Under the pieces are notes generated by a model, which was given only the letters and a program-made list of their open reading frames with translations, was not told where the DNA came from and ran no database searches. Positions 11,355-20,091 of a stretch of DNA of 64,000 nucleotides are shown in pieces. Each line of letters begins with the position of its first letter. Positions within the stretch are counted from its first letter, which is position 1. Made by a program: the position numbers and the translations under genes. Source of the stretch: Pseudocoprococcus catus. Lineage in GTDB: Bacteria; Bacillota; Clostridia; Lachnospirales; Lachnospiraceae. Location: assembly GCF_019734885.1 (NCBI RefSeq), contig NZ_JAAXCM010000020.1:148800-212799 (forward strand), written 5' to 3'.

Positions 11355-12452
11355 TTGAACAGCAAATGGAGAAAAAGACTTGGTGCATGGGCATTTCTGA
11401 TCGTGTTTGTTTTTCAGTTAACAGCGTGTCAGCAAGTCACGGGGCAGAGCAGTACCTCAGATGATGGGACGGCTTCTTCCTATATCTTTACGATGGGAAC
11501 CGTTTTTGACATCAGAGTGTTTGCAGATGATGCCGATGATGTTATGCAGCAGGCGGAACAGGCAATCAACGGATGTGACAGGCTTCTTTCCTGGAGGGAA
11601 GAAGGGTCATTGGCTTACAAGTTTAATACGGAACATCAGACAGATATGTCTGAGATTAAGGAAGTGCTGGAAGATGCACTCCGGGTCAGCAAAGATAGTC
11701 AGGGCGCATTTGATCTCACTGTTTTACCGCTTTCACAGCTTTGGAATTTTGACAGGTTCGGGGACAGTGATTTTGATGTGTCAACCATGGAGGTCCCTGA
11801 CCAGGCAGACATTCGCGAGGCCATGAAGAAAGTGGATTATACACAGCTTCGTTATAATGATGAGACAGGTATCCTTTCCACAGAGAATACGGATATTCAG
11901 ATTGAGCTTGGCGCCATCGGCAAGGGATATGCTATTGAGCAGGCGAAGGAGATACTGACATCTTCAGATGCATCCGGCGGCATGATATCTGCCGGCAGTT
12001 CCATTTATGTCTATGGAAAGAAACCGGATGGCAGCAAGTTCAGAGTGGCATTGAGGGATCCCCGGGGCGATGAGAACTCGGCAATCGGTGTACTGACATT
12101 GTCGGACACCACGATTTCTACATCCGGTGACTATGAACGCTACTTTGAGAAGGATGGCGTGAGGTATCATCATATATTGGATCCGCGGACCGGTTATCCG
12201 GCGGACAGCGGTTTGATGCAGGTTACGATCATCAGCGATGACAGTGTGATGGGAGATGCTTTATCCACAGCATGCTTTGTGTCAGGCCTGGATGAAGGCA
12301 TGAAGCTGGCGGAAAAATATGGTGTTGATGCGATTTTTGTTGATACAGACAAGAATATCTGGTACAATAATCCGGATGTCCTGAACAGCTTCGAATTTAC
12401 AGGCAAAGATTCGGGATATGTTTTAAATGAATATAATCAGGCTCACAGTTGA
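11355..12452 (+). CDS. apbE: FAD:protein FMN transferase ApbE (lipoprotein)
   Basis: A 365-residue exported enzyme that attaches FMN from FAD to Thr or Ser of target proteins such as RnfG and RnfD. The N-terminus has basic residues, a hydrophobic stretch and a lipobox (LTAC), so it should be anchored outside the membrane. Family motifs include YIFTMGTVFDI, ELGAIGKGYAIEQA and HHILDPRTGYPA. The start is probably TTG at 11355, six bases after GAGGTG; a GTG at 11346 would overlap that site. It lies 70 bases before rnfC, matching its role in Rnf maturation. The family is certain, the start codon less so. Confidence 0.93.
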   Translation: MNSKWRKRLGAWAFLIVFVFQLTACQQVTGQSSTSDDGTASSYIFTMGTVFDIRVFADDADDVMQQAEQAINGCDRLLSWREEGSLAYKFNTEHQTDMSEIKEVLEDALRVSKDSQGAFDLTVLPLSQLWNFDRFGDSDFDVSTMEVPDQADIREAMKKVDYTQLRYNDETGILSTENTDIQIELGAIGKGYAIEQAKEILTSSDASGGMISAGSSIYVYGKKPDGSKFRVALRDPRGDENSAIGVLTLSDTTISTSGDYERYFEKDGVRYHHILDPRTGYPADSGLMQVTIISDDSVMGDALSTACFVSGLDEGMKLAEKYGVDAIFVDTDKNIWYNNPDVLNSFEFTGKDSGYVLNEYNQAHS

Positions 12453-12521
12453 GGCTGTGGACTGGTTTATATAATAAAGTTTTGCGGACGCAAGTCCAAA
12501 AATATCTAGAGGAGGATTCAA

Positions 12522-13850
12522 ATGGCAAAACAATCAAGTGGACTTCTTGGCAGTTTAGGATTTGTTAAAAGCCCTGGAGCACCCGTACCTCACAGAAAAC
12601 ATACCAGTGCTTGTGAGACAGTTGAGATGCCGGTACCGGCATCTGTAACTATCGTTATGTCACAGCACATTGGTGCACCTTGTACACCATGCGTTAAAGC
12701 AAAGGATCAGGTGTTTGTAGGTACGCTTGTGGGAGAAAGCACTGCATTTATGTCAGCGCCGATACATTCCAGCGTGTCAGGTACAGTCAAAAAAATTGAC
12801 ACAGTTTTAATGCCGAATGGTACAAAGGCACAGGCAATCGTCATCGATACAGATGGTGAACAGACTGTTGACCCGGCTATTCAGCCACCAGTAGTGAATT
12901 CAAAAGAAGAATTTATTGAAGCTGTTAAACAGTCAGGTCTTGTAGGTCTTGGTGGTGCCGGTTTCCCTGCACATATCAAGTTAAATCCTAAAGACAAGAT
13001 TGAATATCTCTGCATCAATGCGGCAGAATGTGAGCCTTATATCACAGCCGATGTCAGAGAAATCATGGAGAACCATGAGAACGTTCTTTACGGTATCAGC
13101 CAGGTTATGAAATATGTCGGTATCGACAAGGCTTTAATCGGTATCGAAGACAACAAGCCTGAAGCAATCAAACTGATGCAGGAGAAGACAGCACAGATGA
13201 GTAATGTTGAAGTTGTGACATTACCTTCACGTTATCCACAGGGTGCTGAGAAAGTTCTTATTGAACAGTGTACAGGACGTCAGGTGCCTCCTGGCAAACT
13301 TCCATCCGATGTGGGATGCATCGTTATGAACGTTGCATCTGTAGGTTTCCTCGGCGGTTATCTGAAGAATGGTATTCCTTTGACAACAAAGCGTGTCACT
13401 GTTGATGGCTCTGCAATTACAGAAGCTAAGAATGTCAGAGTTCCGATCGGTGCTCCGATTAAAGATATTATTGCATTCTGTGGCGGATACAAAGGTACAC
13501 CGGCCAAACTGATTAGTGGTGGTCCTATGATGGGTACTGCATTGATGACCGATGACTTCCCTGTTCTGAAACAGAACAATGCTTTCCTTGCTTTCGATGA
13601 AGCAGAAGCAAAATCCCTTGAACCAACAGCATGTATCAGCTGTGGTCGCTGCGTTAATGCATGTCCTATGAATCTGATGCCTACAAAGCTTGAGGCGGCT
13701 ACAATCTACAAGCGAGTAGACGACCTGAAGAAATATAGCGTCATGACATGTATGGAATGCGGCTGCTGTGCATTCGTATGTCCAGCAAACAGGAAACTCG
13801 TTCAGTCTATGAGAATTGGTAAAGCCATTCTTCGTAATGCAGGAAAGTAG
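12522..13850 (+). CDS. rnfC: Rnf complex subunit RnfC
   Basis: A 442-residue peripheral subunit that exchanges electrons with NAD(H) on the cytoplasmic face of the ion-pumping ferredoxin:NAD+ oxidoreductase. It carries the NADH/FMN-type loop GLVGLGGAGFPAHIK, a SLBB-like region in the middle, and two C-terminal [4Fe-4S] motifs, CISCGRCVNACP and CMECGCCAFVCP. GAGGAGG precedes the ATG. First gene of rnfCDGEAB, the order typical of Clostridia and Acetobacterium. Transcription may come from the apbE promoter; only a weak local -10 (TATAAT at 12470) is visible. Confidence 0.97.
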   Translation: MAKQSSGLLGSLGFVKSPGAPVPHRKHTSACETVEMPVPASVTIVMSQHIGAPCTPCVKAKDQVFVGTLVGESTAFMSAPIHSSVSGTVKKIDTVLMPNGTKAQAIVIDTDGEQTVDPAIQPPVVNSKEEFIEAVKQSGLVGLGGAGFPAHIKLNPKDKIEYLCINAAECEPYITADVREIMENHENVLYGISQVMKYVGIDKALIGIEDNKPEAIKLMQEKTAQMSNVEVVTLPSRYPQGAEKVLIEQCTGRQVPPGKLPSDVGCIVMNVASVGFLGGYLKNGIPLTTKRVTVDGSAITEAKNVRVPIGAPIKDIIAFCGGYKGTPAKLISGGPMMGTALMTDDFPVLKQNNAFLAFDEAEAKSLEPTACISCGRCVNACPMNLMPTKLEAATIYKRVDDLKKYSVMTCMECGCCAFVCPANRKLVQSMRIGKAILRNAGK

Positions 13851-13859
13851 GTGTACATA

Positions 13860-14801
13860 ATGGATGGTAAATTAATTGTTTCTTCATCCCCTCATATTTC
13901 GAGTCCGGTGAAAACAAAGAATATCATGCTTGATGTTATCATCGCATTGATTCCTTCTTTGATTGCATCAATTTATTTCTTCGGACCGAGAGCTGCTGTG
14001 ATTGTTATCGCTTCAGTAGCAACTTGTGTGATTGCTGAGTATATCTGCCGTAAAGTCATGAAACGTGAGCAGACAATCGGTGATCTCAGTGCAGTCGTAA
14101 CTGGTATTCTTCTGGCATTCAACCTGCCTTCAAGTGTACCAATCTATGTGCCGATTATCGGTGGTCTGGTAGCCATTGTTATGGTTAAGCAGATGTTTGG
14201 TGGTCTTGGTCAGAACTTCGTTAACCCGGCTCTGCTGGCACGTATCATTCTGATGAACTCCTTCCCTGTACTGATGACAACATGGTATCCATCAGGCAAC
14301 TTTGGAGCTGATACAACAGCAATGGCTTCACCACTTGCTAACATTGCAACAGGCAATGTGGATGCGCTTCCATCATACATGGATATGTTCATTGGTAACA
14401 TCCCTGGATGTTTAGGTGAAACAAGTGCCCTGGCACTTTTGATCGGCGGTATTTATCTGATCGCCAGAAAAGTTATCTCCCCGATCATCCCTGTTACTTA
14501 TATCGGTACAGTATTTGTTCTGTCCGCAATCCTCGGACAGGATCCTGTTGCTCAGATCCTCTGCGGCGGTCTTTTCATTGGCGCGATCTTCATGGCAACA
14601 GACTATGTAACAAGCCCTCTGACGAATAAAGGCAAATTCATCTACGCACTTTGCTGTGGTATCATCACTTGCCTTATCCGTGTATTTGCTTCCCTTCCGG
14701 AAGGTGTATCTTACTCAATCGTTCTGATGAATATCATCGTTCCTCTGATTGAGAGAGCTACAGTTCCTAAACCGTTTGGTACTGTAAAGGAGGCTAAGTA
14801 A
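13860..14801 (+). CDS. rnfD: Rnf complex subunit RnfD
   Basis: A 313-residue polytopic membrane subunit related to NqrB, part of the ion-translocating core. The ATG at 13860 follows AGGTG by 6 bases; a GTG at 13851 directly after the rnfC stop is less likely. The loop corresponding to the flavinylation motif Dxx[ST]GA[ST] reads DTTAMASPL (Asp151, Ser157): Asp, Ala and the final Ser are kept, but Ser/Thr-Gly is replaced by Ala154-Met155. Whether Ser157 carries FMN is therefore open. It overlaps rnfG by one base (TAATG), which implies translational coupling. Confidence 0.96.
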   Translation: MDGKLIVSSSPHISSPVKTKNIMLDVIIALIPSLIASIYFFGPRAAVIVIASVATCVIAEYICRKVMKREQTIGDLSAVVTGILLAFNLPSSVPIYVPIIGGLVAIVMVKQMFGGLGQNFVNPALLARIILMNSFPVLMTTWYPSGNFGADTTAMASPLANIATGNVDALPSYMDMFIGNIPGCLGETSALALLIGGIYLIARKVISPIIPVTYIGTVFVLSAILGQDPVAQILCGGLFIGAIFMATDYVTSPLTNKGKFIYALCCGIITCLIRVFASLPEGVSYSIVLMNIIVPLIERATVPKPFGTVKEAK

Positions 14802-15370
14802 TGAATTTTAAAACGATTGGTATTCCTACAATTAAATTATTAGTCATTGCAGCAGTCATTACAACACTTCTGTTCCTGACAAACAATACAACAGAAGCGA
14901 AGATTGCACAAAATCAGGCAGATGCGAATGTTGCTTCCCGTAAGGAAGTTCTTCCGGATGCAGATGATTTTGATGAGAAAACAGTTAACGTTGACGGTGT
15001 GGATTATACATATTATGAAGCCAAGAATGGCGCAGGTTATGTATTCTCCGGCTCCAACAAAGGTTACGGCGGTGCGGTAGTTGCCATGGTTGGTATTTCT
15101 TCAGATGGCAAAGTTGTTGGTGTCAAAGTTACAGAAGCTTCTGATGAAACACCTGGTCTTGGTGCAAAATGGGTCGCAACAGATGCATCCGGTGATGAGA
15201 GACGTGCTCAGTTTATCGGTGATATCCCTGAAGGCGGTTCTTTTGCAGTTGCAAAAGACGGCGGTAAAATTCAGGCAGTAGCCGGTGCTACAATTACATC
15301 ACGTGCTGTTACACATGATGTCAATGATGCGATCGCACAGTATAATGCTGTAGTAGGAGGTGCTAACTAA
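14801..15370 (+). CDS. rnfG: Rnf complex subunit RnfG (FMN-binding)
   Basis: A 189-residue subunit with one N-terminal membrane helix (about residues 9-27) and an extracytoplasmic FMN-binding domain. The motif AVAGATITS gives Thr164 as the residue expected to carry covalent FMN, placed there by ApbE. A TPGLGAKW stretch upstream is typical of the domain. It starts at the ATG overlapping the rnfD stop by one base and ends overlapping rnfE by one base. Confidence 0.96.
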   Translation: MNFKTIGIPTIKLLVIAAVITTLLFLTNNTTEAKIAQNQADANVASRKEVLPDADDFDEKTVNVDGVDYTYYEAKNGAGYVFSGSNKGYGGAVVAMVGISSDGKVVGVKVTEASDETPGLGAKWVATDASGDERRAQFIGDIPEGGSFAVAKDGGKIQAVAGATITSRAVTHDVNDAIAQYNAVVGGAN

Positions 15371-16059
15371 TGGCTAAAAAAGAGAAAAGTTATGGCGAGA
15401 TTCTGACAGCCGGTTTTATTAAAGAAAACCCTGTACTTCGTCTTGTATTAGGTACCTGTCCTACATTGGCCGTTACAACACAGGCTTTTAACGGTCTTGG
15501 TATGGGTGCCGCAGCAACACTGGTACTGATCGGTTCCAATGCTGTTATTTCATTACTGCGTAATGTTATTCCTGATAAAGTACGTATCCCGGCTTTCATC
15601 ACAATCATCGCCGGTTTCGTTACAATTATTCAGATGCTTGTTAAGGCATTTGTACCAGCTCTGGATTCAGCGCTTGGTATTTATCTGCCGCTGATCGTTG
15701 TTAACTGTATCATTCTTGGCCGTGCAGAAAGTTTTGCCAGCAAGAATAAAGTCCTTCCATCCATTCTCGATGGTCTTGGAATGGGTATCGGTTTCACAAT
15801 CGCTCTTGTACTGATGGGTTCCATCCGTGAGCTGATTGGTAATGGTTCTATCTTTGGATTTGTTGTCAACAGTGGTTCTGTAATTCAGCCAATGCTGATT
15901 CTTATCCTCCCACCTGGCGGTTTCTTTGTATTTGGTATGCTGATTGCACTGTTCAATCGTCTTGCTGAAGGTAAAGGTAAAGAACCTGCAACATTATCAT
16001 GCTGTAATTGCCCACAGGCTGCCAGCTGTATGAAAGCATCAGAAGGAGGTTGTGAATAA
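15370..16059 (+). CDS. rnfE: Rnf complex subunit RnfE
   Basis: A 229-residue integral membrane subunit, homologous to RnfA and to NqrD; the pair forms an inverted-topology core with a buried iron-sulfur site. The family stretch LRLVLGTCPTLAVT and NCIILGRAESFA, with the conserved cysteines, are present. The C-terminal tail is unusual, holding five cysteines in its last 19 residues (CCNCPQAASCMKASEGGCE), which suggests an added metal or redox site or a disulfide cluster. It overlaps rnfG and rnfA by one base each. Confidence 0.96.
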   Translation: MAKKEKSYGEILTAGFIKENPVLRLVLGTCPTLAVTTQAFNGLGMGAAATLVLIGSNAVISLLRNVIPDKVRIPAFITIIAGFVTIIQMLVKAFVPALDSALGIYLPLIVVNCIILGRAESFASKNKVLPSILDGLGMGIGFTIALVLMGSIRELIGNGSIFGFVVNSGSVIQPMLILILPPGGFFVFGMLIALFNRLAEGKGKEPATLSCCNCPQAASCMKASEGGCE

Positions 16060-16655
16060 TGTCAATTACTGGTTTACTTTCAATTTTCCTTGCAGCCATT
16101 CTGACAAACAACTATATCCTGAGTAAATTCCTTGGTATCTGTCCTTTCCTGGGCGTTTCCAAGAAACTGGATACAGCAGTCAGCATGAGTGCTGCCGTTA
16201 TCGTTGTAATGGTTGTTGCCACAGCTGTTACATGGCCAATCCAGACATTCTTACTTGATCGTTTTGGCCTTGGTTACTTACAGACAATTGTATTCATCCT
16301 GATCATTGCAGCGCTTGTTCAGTTCATTGAAACATTCATGAAGAAGAACATGCCGCCTCTTTATCAGGCACTGGGTGTATACCTTCCTCTGATCACAACT
16401 AACTGTGCAGTACTTGGTGTTACAACTCTGAATATCAGTTCTGGTTACAACTACCTTGAATCTCTGATTAATGCAGCTGGTTCAGGTTTTGGTTTCCTTG
16501 TTGCCATGGTCCTTTTTGCAGGTGTCAGAGGCAGACTGGAAACAGCAGATATCCCTAAATCATTACAGGGTCTGCCAATTACATTGGTATCTGCTTCTAT
16601 CGTCGCTTGTTCATTCCTTGGCTTTGGTGGCCTTGTAGACGGCATTTTCAAATAG
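16059..16655 (+). CDS. rnfA: Rnf complex subunit RnfA
   Basis: A 198-residue membrane subunit, partner of RnfE. The signature motifs are NNYILSKFLGICPFLGVS near the N-terminus and LPLITTNCAVLGV in the middle, each with one of the cysteines that ligate the intramembrane iron-sulfur centre. About six membrane helices. The start overlaps the rnfE stop (TAATG). Length matches the family. Confidence 0.97.
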   Translation: MSITGLLSIFLAAILTNNYILSKFLGICPFLGVSKKLDTAVSMSAAVIVVMVVATAVTWPIQTFLLDRFGLGYLQTIVFILIIAALVQFIETFMKKNMPPLYQALGVYLPLITTNCAVLGVTTLNISSGYNYLESLINAAGSGFGFLVAMVLFAGVRGRLETADIPKSLQGLPITLVSASIVACSFLGFGGLVDGIFK

Positions 16656-16667
16656 GAGGGATTGGAC

Positions 16668-17438
16668 ATGTATGGTATTTTAATCGTAGCGGTTATCGCG
16701 ATTGTAGCAGGTTTGCTTCTGTCATGGGCTTCCATTCAGTTTGCAGTACCTGTTGATGAAAAACAGGCAGCAGTCAGAGAAGCACTTCCGGGTGCAAACT
16801 GTGGTGCCTGCGGTTTCTCTGGTTGTGATGGTTATGCAGCAGCACTTGCTGCCGGCACAGCAGAAATCGGTCTTTGTTCTCCTGGTGGTCCGGATGTTGC
16901 AGAAGAATGTGCAACAATCCTGGGCAAAGCAGCAGGTGAGATGGTCAGAAAGGTTGCGCTTGTACAGTGTAACGGTACTTGCGCCAATGCAGGTCAGAAA
17001 CTGATCTATGATGGTGTTGACACATGTCAGGCAGTCAGCCTGATGTTTGCCGGCGACAGCACATGTGCATATGGCTGCCTTGGCCATGGTGACTGTGCAG
17101 CTGTTTGCCCTGAGAAGGCAATCATTGTTCATGACGGTCTGGCTATGATCGATCAGGACAAGTGTGTTGGCTGTGGTATCTGTGTGAAGACATGTCCTAA
17201 GCATGTGATTGCTCTTGTACCATTTGAGAAGAAACATCATGTACTTTGTGTCAATACAGATAAAGGTGCAGAAGCAATGAAAGTCTGCAAGACAAGCTGT
17301 ATTGGCTGTATGAAGTGTGTGAAGACATGTGAACATGATGCAATTCATGTTACAAACTTCAATGCATCAATTGATTATGACAAGTGTACAAACTGCGGAG
17401 CATGTGCAGAAGTGTGTCCAAAGCACGCAATCTGTTAA
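16668..17438 (+). CDS. rnfB: Rnf complex subunit RnfB (polyferredoxin)
   Basis: A 256-residue subunit that accepts electrons from reduced ferredoxin. One N-terminal membrane helix (about 3-25) is followed by the NCGACGFSGCDGYA [4Fe-4S] motif and then four ferredoxin-type cysteine sets: CAYGCLGHGDCAAVCP, CVGCGICVKTCP, CIGCMKCVKTCE and CTNCGACAEVCP. The protein ends two residues after the last set. The ATG at 16668 follows AGGAGGG by 7 bases; an in-frame TTG at 16662 is too close. Last gene of the operon, followed by a strong terminator. Confidence 0.97.
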   Translation: MYGILIVAVIAIVAGLLLSWASIQFAVPVDEKQAAVREALPGANCGACGFSGCDGYAAALAAGTAEIGLCSPGGPDVAEECATILGKAAGEMVRKVALVQCNGTCANAGQKLIYDGVDTCQAVSLMFAGDSTCAYGCLGHGDCAAVCPEKAIIVHDGLAMIDQDKCVGCGICVKTCPKHVIALVPFEKKHHVLCVNTDKGAEAMKVCKTSCIGCMKCVKTCEHDAIHVTNFNASIDYDKCTNCGACAEVCPKHAIC

Positions 17439-17465
17439 TTGCGGTCAATGCAGAATACTTGAATT

Positions 17466-17498
17466 AAGGCGGATGTCGAAAGGCATCCGCCTTTTTTT
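17466..17498 (+). terminator. Intrinsic terminator of the rnf operon
   Basis: AAGGCGGATG pairs with CATCCGCCTT around a short GAAA-containing loop, followed by a run of seven T. Confidence 0.95.
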
Positions 17499-17517
17499 CT
17501 GAAATCGATCTTAGTAT

Positions 17518-17546
17518 TTGCGATATAAGTGGTCATTCGATATAAT
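17518..17546 (+). promoter_or_regulatory. Promoter of the two-component system
   Basis: TTGCGA (17518-17523) and TATAAT (17541-17546) are 17 bases apart. The transcript would have a leader of about 165 bases in which no clear element is seen. Confidence 0.65.
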
Positions 17547-17717
17547 AAATTATCATAAAGGTTAAAATCAGTAGGTATCGTCAGATATGCAGAGCAAAGA
17601 AAAGACAGACGAACTTAACTGTAAGAAAACTGAAAGAAATAACTGGCATTATTTTCAGAAATTTACGATAGAATCATAAATATCAAAAAACTGGCATATG
17701 AATTAGAGAGGCAGAGT

Positions 17718-18431
17718 ATGGAACAGCAGACAATACTTATTGTGGATGATGACAGAGAAATTGTCAGAGTCATTTCAAAAATACTGGAGCTGGAAGGCTA
17801 CAAAACATTGAAGGCTTATGATGGGCTTGAAGCTATGGACATGCTTGTGGGCAATGTGGTGCATCTGATTATGATTGACATTATGATGCCGAAGATGAAT
17901 GGTCTTGCGGCGGTTATGAAAATCCGGGAGACAAACAATATCCCGATTATTATTTTATCAGCGAAGACCGAGGAAACAGACAAAGTGCTGGGATTATCCA
18001 TGGGAGCGGATGATTATATCAGTAAACCTTTTAATACCCAGGAGATGATCGCAAGAGTGAAGGCTCAGCTCAGACGATATATGCGGCTTGGTGCCATGAA
18101 TTCGGAAAGTATGCAGGACAGTATTCGTATCGGAGATCTTTATCTGGACAAGCATGCAAAAGAGCTGAATGTCAATGGCGAGACTGTCCATTTGACAGCA
18201 ACAGAGTACAAGATCATGGAATTGCTGATGAGCAATCCGGGCAGAGTTTTTCCAGCAGAAGAAATTTATGAAAGAGTATGGCAGGAACCGGCGTATTCTG
18301 TTGAAAATACGGTCATGGTACATATTCGGAGAATCCGTGAAAAAATAGAGATTAATCCGAAACAGCCAAAATATCTGAAGGTGGTGTGGGGCATTGGATA
18401 CAAAATTGAAAAAGATGACAGCAAATATTAA
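17718..18431 (+). CDS. OmpR-family response regulator
   Basis: A 237-residue DNA-binding response regulator. The receiver domain (1-120) has the acidic pair Asp10-Asp11, the phospho-acceptor Asp54 (IMIDIMMP) and Lys103 (ISKPF). The winged-helix output domain (about 130-232) ends with VVWGIGYKIE. It resembles VanR/RegX-type regulators of Firmicutes. It is followed by an overlapping histidine kinase gene. The signal and target genes are unknown; it stands directly downstream of rnf and upstream of the lactate locus. Confidence 0.95.
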   Translation: MEQQTILIVDDDREIVRVISKILELEGYKTLKAYDGLEAMDMLVGNVVHLIMIDIMMPKMNGLAAVMKIRETNNIPIIILSAKTEETDKVLGLSMGADDYISKPFNTQEMIARVKAQLRRYMRLGAMNSESMQDSIRIGDLYLDKHAKELNVNGETVHLTATEYKIMELLMSNPGRVFPAEEIYERVWQEPAYSVENTVMVHIRRIREKIEINPKQPKYLKVVWGIGYKIEKDDSKY

Positions 18432-19986
18432 AGGGGTAAAAGGCTGGTTTATACTGACGGTTTTCGGATTGGATGTACTCCTTGGAATTGCCGGCGGAAA
18501 TCTAATAAGCTCTTTTTATGGAGATGTCATTATTTATGTCGGTTTTCTTGTGACGGTTGCAGCAGGCATCATGTTGACGGTCAGCCTAAAGTCGGATAGC
18601 AGAGAATGGTCTTCTTTGACTATTTTTGACAGCTTTAAGACAGATACATTATTTTGGCTGGAGGTTTTTATTGTCACCTGTACAATGGCTGCCTTTGCCT
18701 GGATTGCCGGTTTATATGAGTCCTGGAGCTGGGCCTATCCTGCAATCTCAAGACTGAGAAAGCTTTTGTTTTTGGTGCTGGTGCTGCCTGAAGCATTTGT
18801 TGTGGTCAGCTGCTATGCTATATTTATCCGGCGCATGAAGGATCGGGAGAAACGCAGGATGTTGTGGATCCGATCTGTTTTTCCAAAACACGAAAAAAAA
18901 CAGAAAGTCAAAAAGAAAAATCCTGTAAAAAAATTATATGACAAATTCAGAGAAGGTATTGTCTCTTTAAAAGCAGAATATGAACATTCTCTGGATTATG
19001 AAAAAAAACAGCTCATTTGCACAATTTTGATTGTAGGCGGCAATCTTTTTATCATCTGGGCTGTACTTTTTGCCAATAGCGGTATCCTTGTACTTATCCT
19101 GCTGATCATCAATATCGTCTATTTTATAAGGCAGAGAGGTTTTTATCGGAATGTAGGTGAAATTATCAGGGAACTGCATCACCTTTCTATGGGAGAGAAA
19201 GTGCGCCCGGTCAACATTTCTGAGACATCACCGCTTTATGAGGCAGGATGTGATCTTGAAAAGGTTAACGAAAGTCTGGATAAAAGTGTGAAGCGTCAAA
19301 TTAAGAGCGAACAGATGAAAATAGAGCTGATCACGAATGTATCTCATGATCTTAAAACACCATTGACATCGATTATCGGATATATTGATCTGCTGAAAAA
19401 AGAGGATATGTCCCCGGAAGCCCAGGATTATGTCAGTGTCATCTCGCAGAAGTCTGAGCATTTAAAGGAAATGATCCAGGATCTTTTTGAAATCTCAAAA
19501 GCTACCAGCGGTAATGCTGAACTTGTTCTGGAGAAGCTGGATATGGTAAAACTTCTTCAGCAGACATTGGGGGATATGGAGGATCGTATCATCAGCAGCG
19601 GGCGTACCATTAAGACTGTACTGCCGGAAGAATCCCTTTATATCAGTGGTGACGGCAAGCGATTGTACCGTGTTTACCAGAATCTGATTGAGAATGCTCT
19701 TAAATATTCTATGGAAGGAACACGTATTTTTGTGGAAGCACGCGTGGAAGACCAAAAGGTCGTGACGGAAATAAAAAATATTGCATCTTATGAGATGGAT
19801 TTTACTGCAGATAAGATTGTTGAGCGGTTCCAGCGAGGAGATGTCAATAGAACAACAGAGGGACATGGACTGGGGCTGGCTATTGCTAAAAGTTTTTCGG
19901 AAGCCTGCGGCGGCCATCTGGATATTGTGATTGACGGAGATTTATTTAAAGCGATTATTTCCTATCCATTATATTGGGAATCTTAG
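18415..19986 (+). CDS. Membrane sensor histidine kinase
   Basis: A 523-residue sensor kinase and partner of the preceding response regulator. Several N-terminal membrane helices lie in residues 1-150, then a charged linker with lysine-rich stretches, another pair of helices near 200-240, a HAMP-like segment, the HisKA domain with phospho-acceptor His311 (NVSHDLKTPLTS), and an ATPase domain with N-box NLIENALKYS and G-box EGHGLGLAIAKS. The ATG at 18415 overlaps the regulator gene by 17 bases; a TTG at 18394 is possible. No strong ribosome site is visible, which suggests coupled translation. Sensor ligand unknown. Confidence 0.93.
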   Translation: MTANIKGVKGWFILTVFGLDVLLGIAGGNLISSFYGDVIIYVGFLVTVAAGIMLTVSLKSDSREWSSLTIFDSFKTDTLFWLEVFIVTCTMAAFAWIAGLYESWSWAYPAISRLRKLLFLVLVLPEAFVVVSCYAIFIRRMKDREKRRMLWIRSVFPKHEKKQKVKKKNPVKKLYDKFREGIVSLKAEYEHSLDYEKKQLICTILIVGGNLFIIWAVLFANSGILVLILLIINIVYFIRQRGFYRNVGEIIRELHHLSMGEKVRPVNISETSPLYEAGCDLEKVNESLDKSVKRQIKSEQMKIELITNVSHDLKTPLTSIIGYIDLLKKEDMSPEAQDYVSVISQKSEHLKEMIQDLFEISKATSGNAELVLEKLDMVKLLQQTLGDMEDRIISSGRTIKTVLPEESLYISGDGKRLYRVYQNLIENALKYSMEGTRIFVEARVEDQKVVTEIKNIASYEMDFTADKIVERFQRGDVNRTTEGHGLGLAIAKSFSEACGGHLDIVIDGDLFKAIISYPLYWES

Positions 19987-20006
19987 TGAAAGTGTCTGAC
20001 TTGTTA

Positions 20007-20035
20007 TTGTGAAATTGTACATTTTCTGATATAAT
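20007..20035 (+). promoter_or_regulatory. Promoter of the GntR-family regulator gene
   Basis: TTGTGA (20007-20012) and TATAAT (20030-20035) with a 17-base spacer, 57 bases before the start codon. Confidence 0.7.
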
Positions 20036-20091
20036 TATAAAGAAATCAGTAATTTTTATGCGGGATATGCTTAGGCAGAGGTAATAGATCA

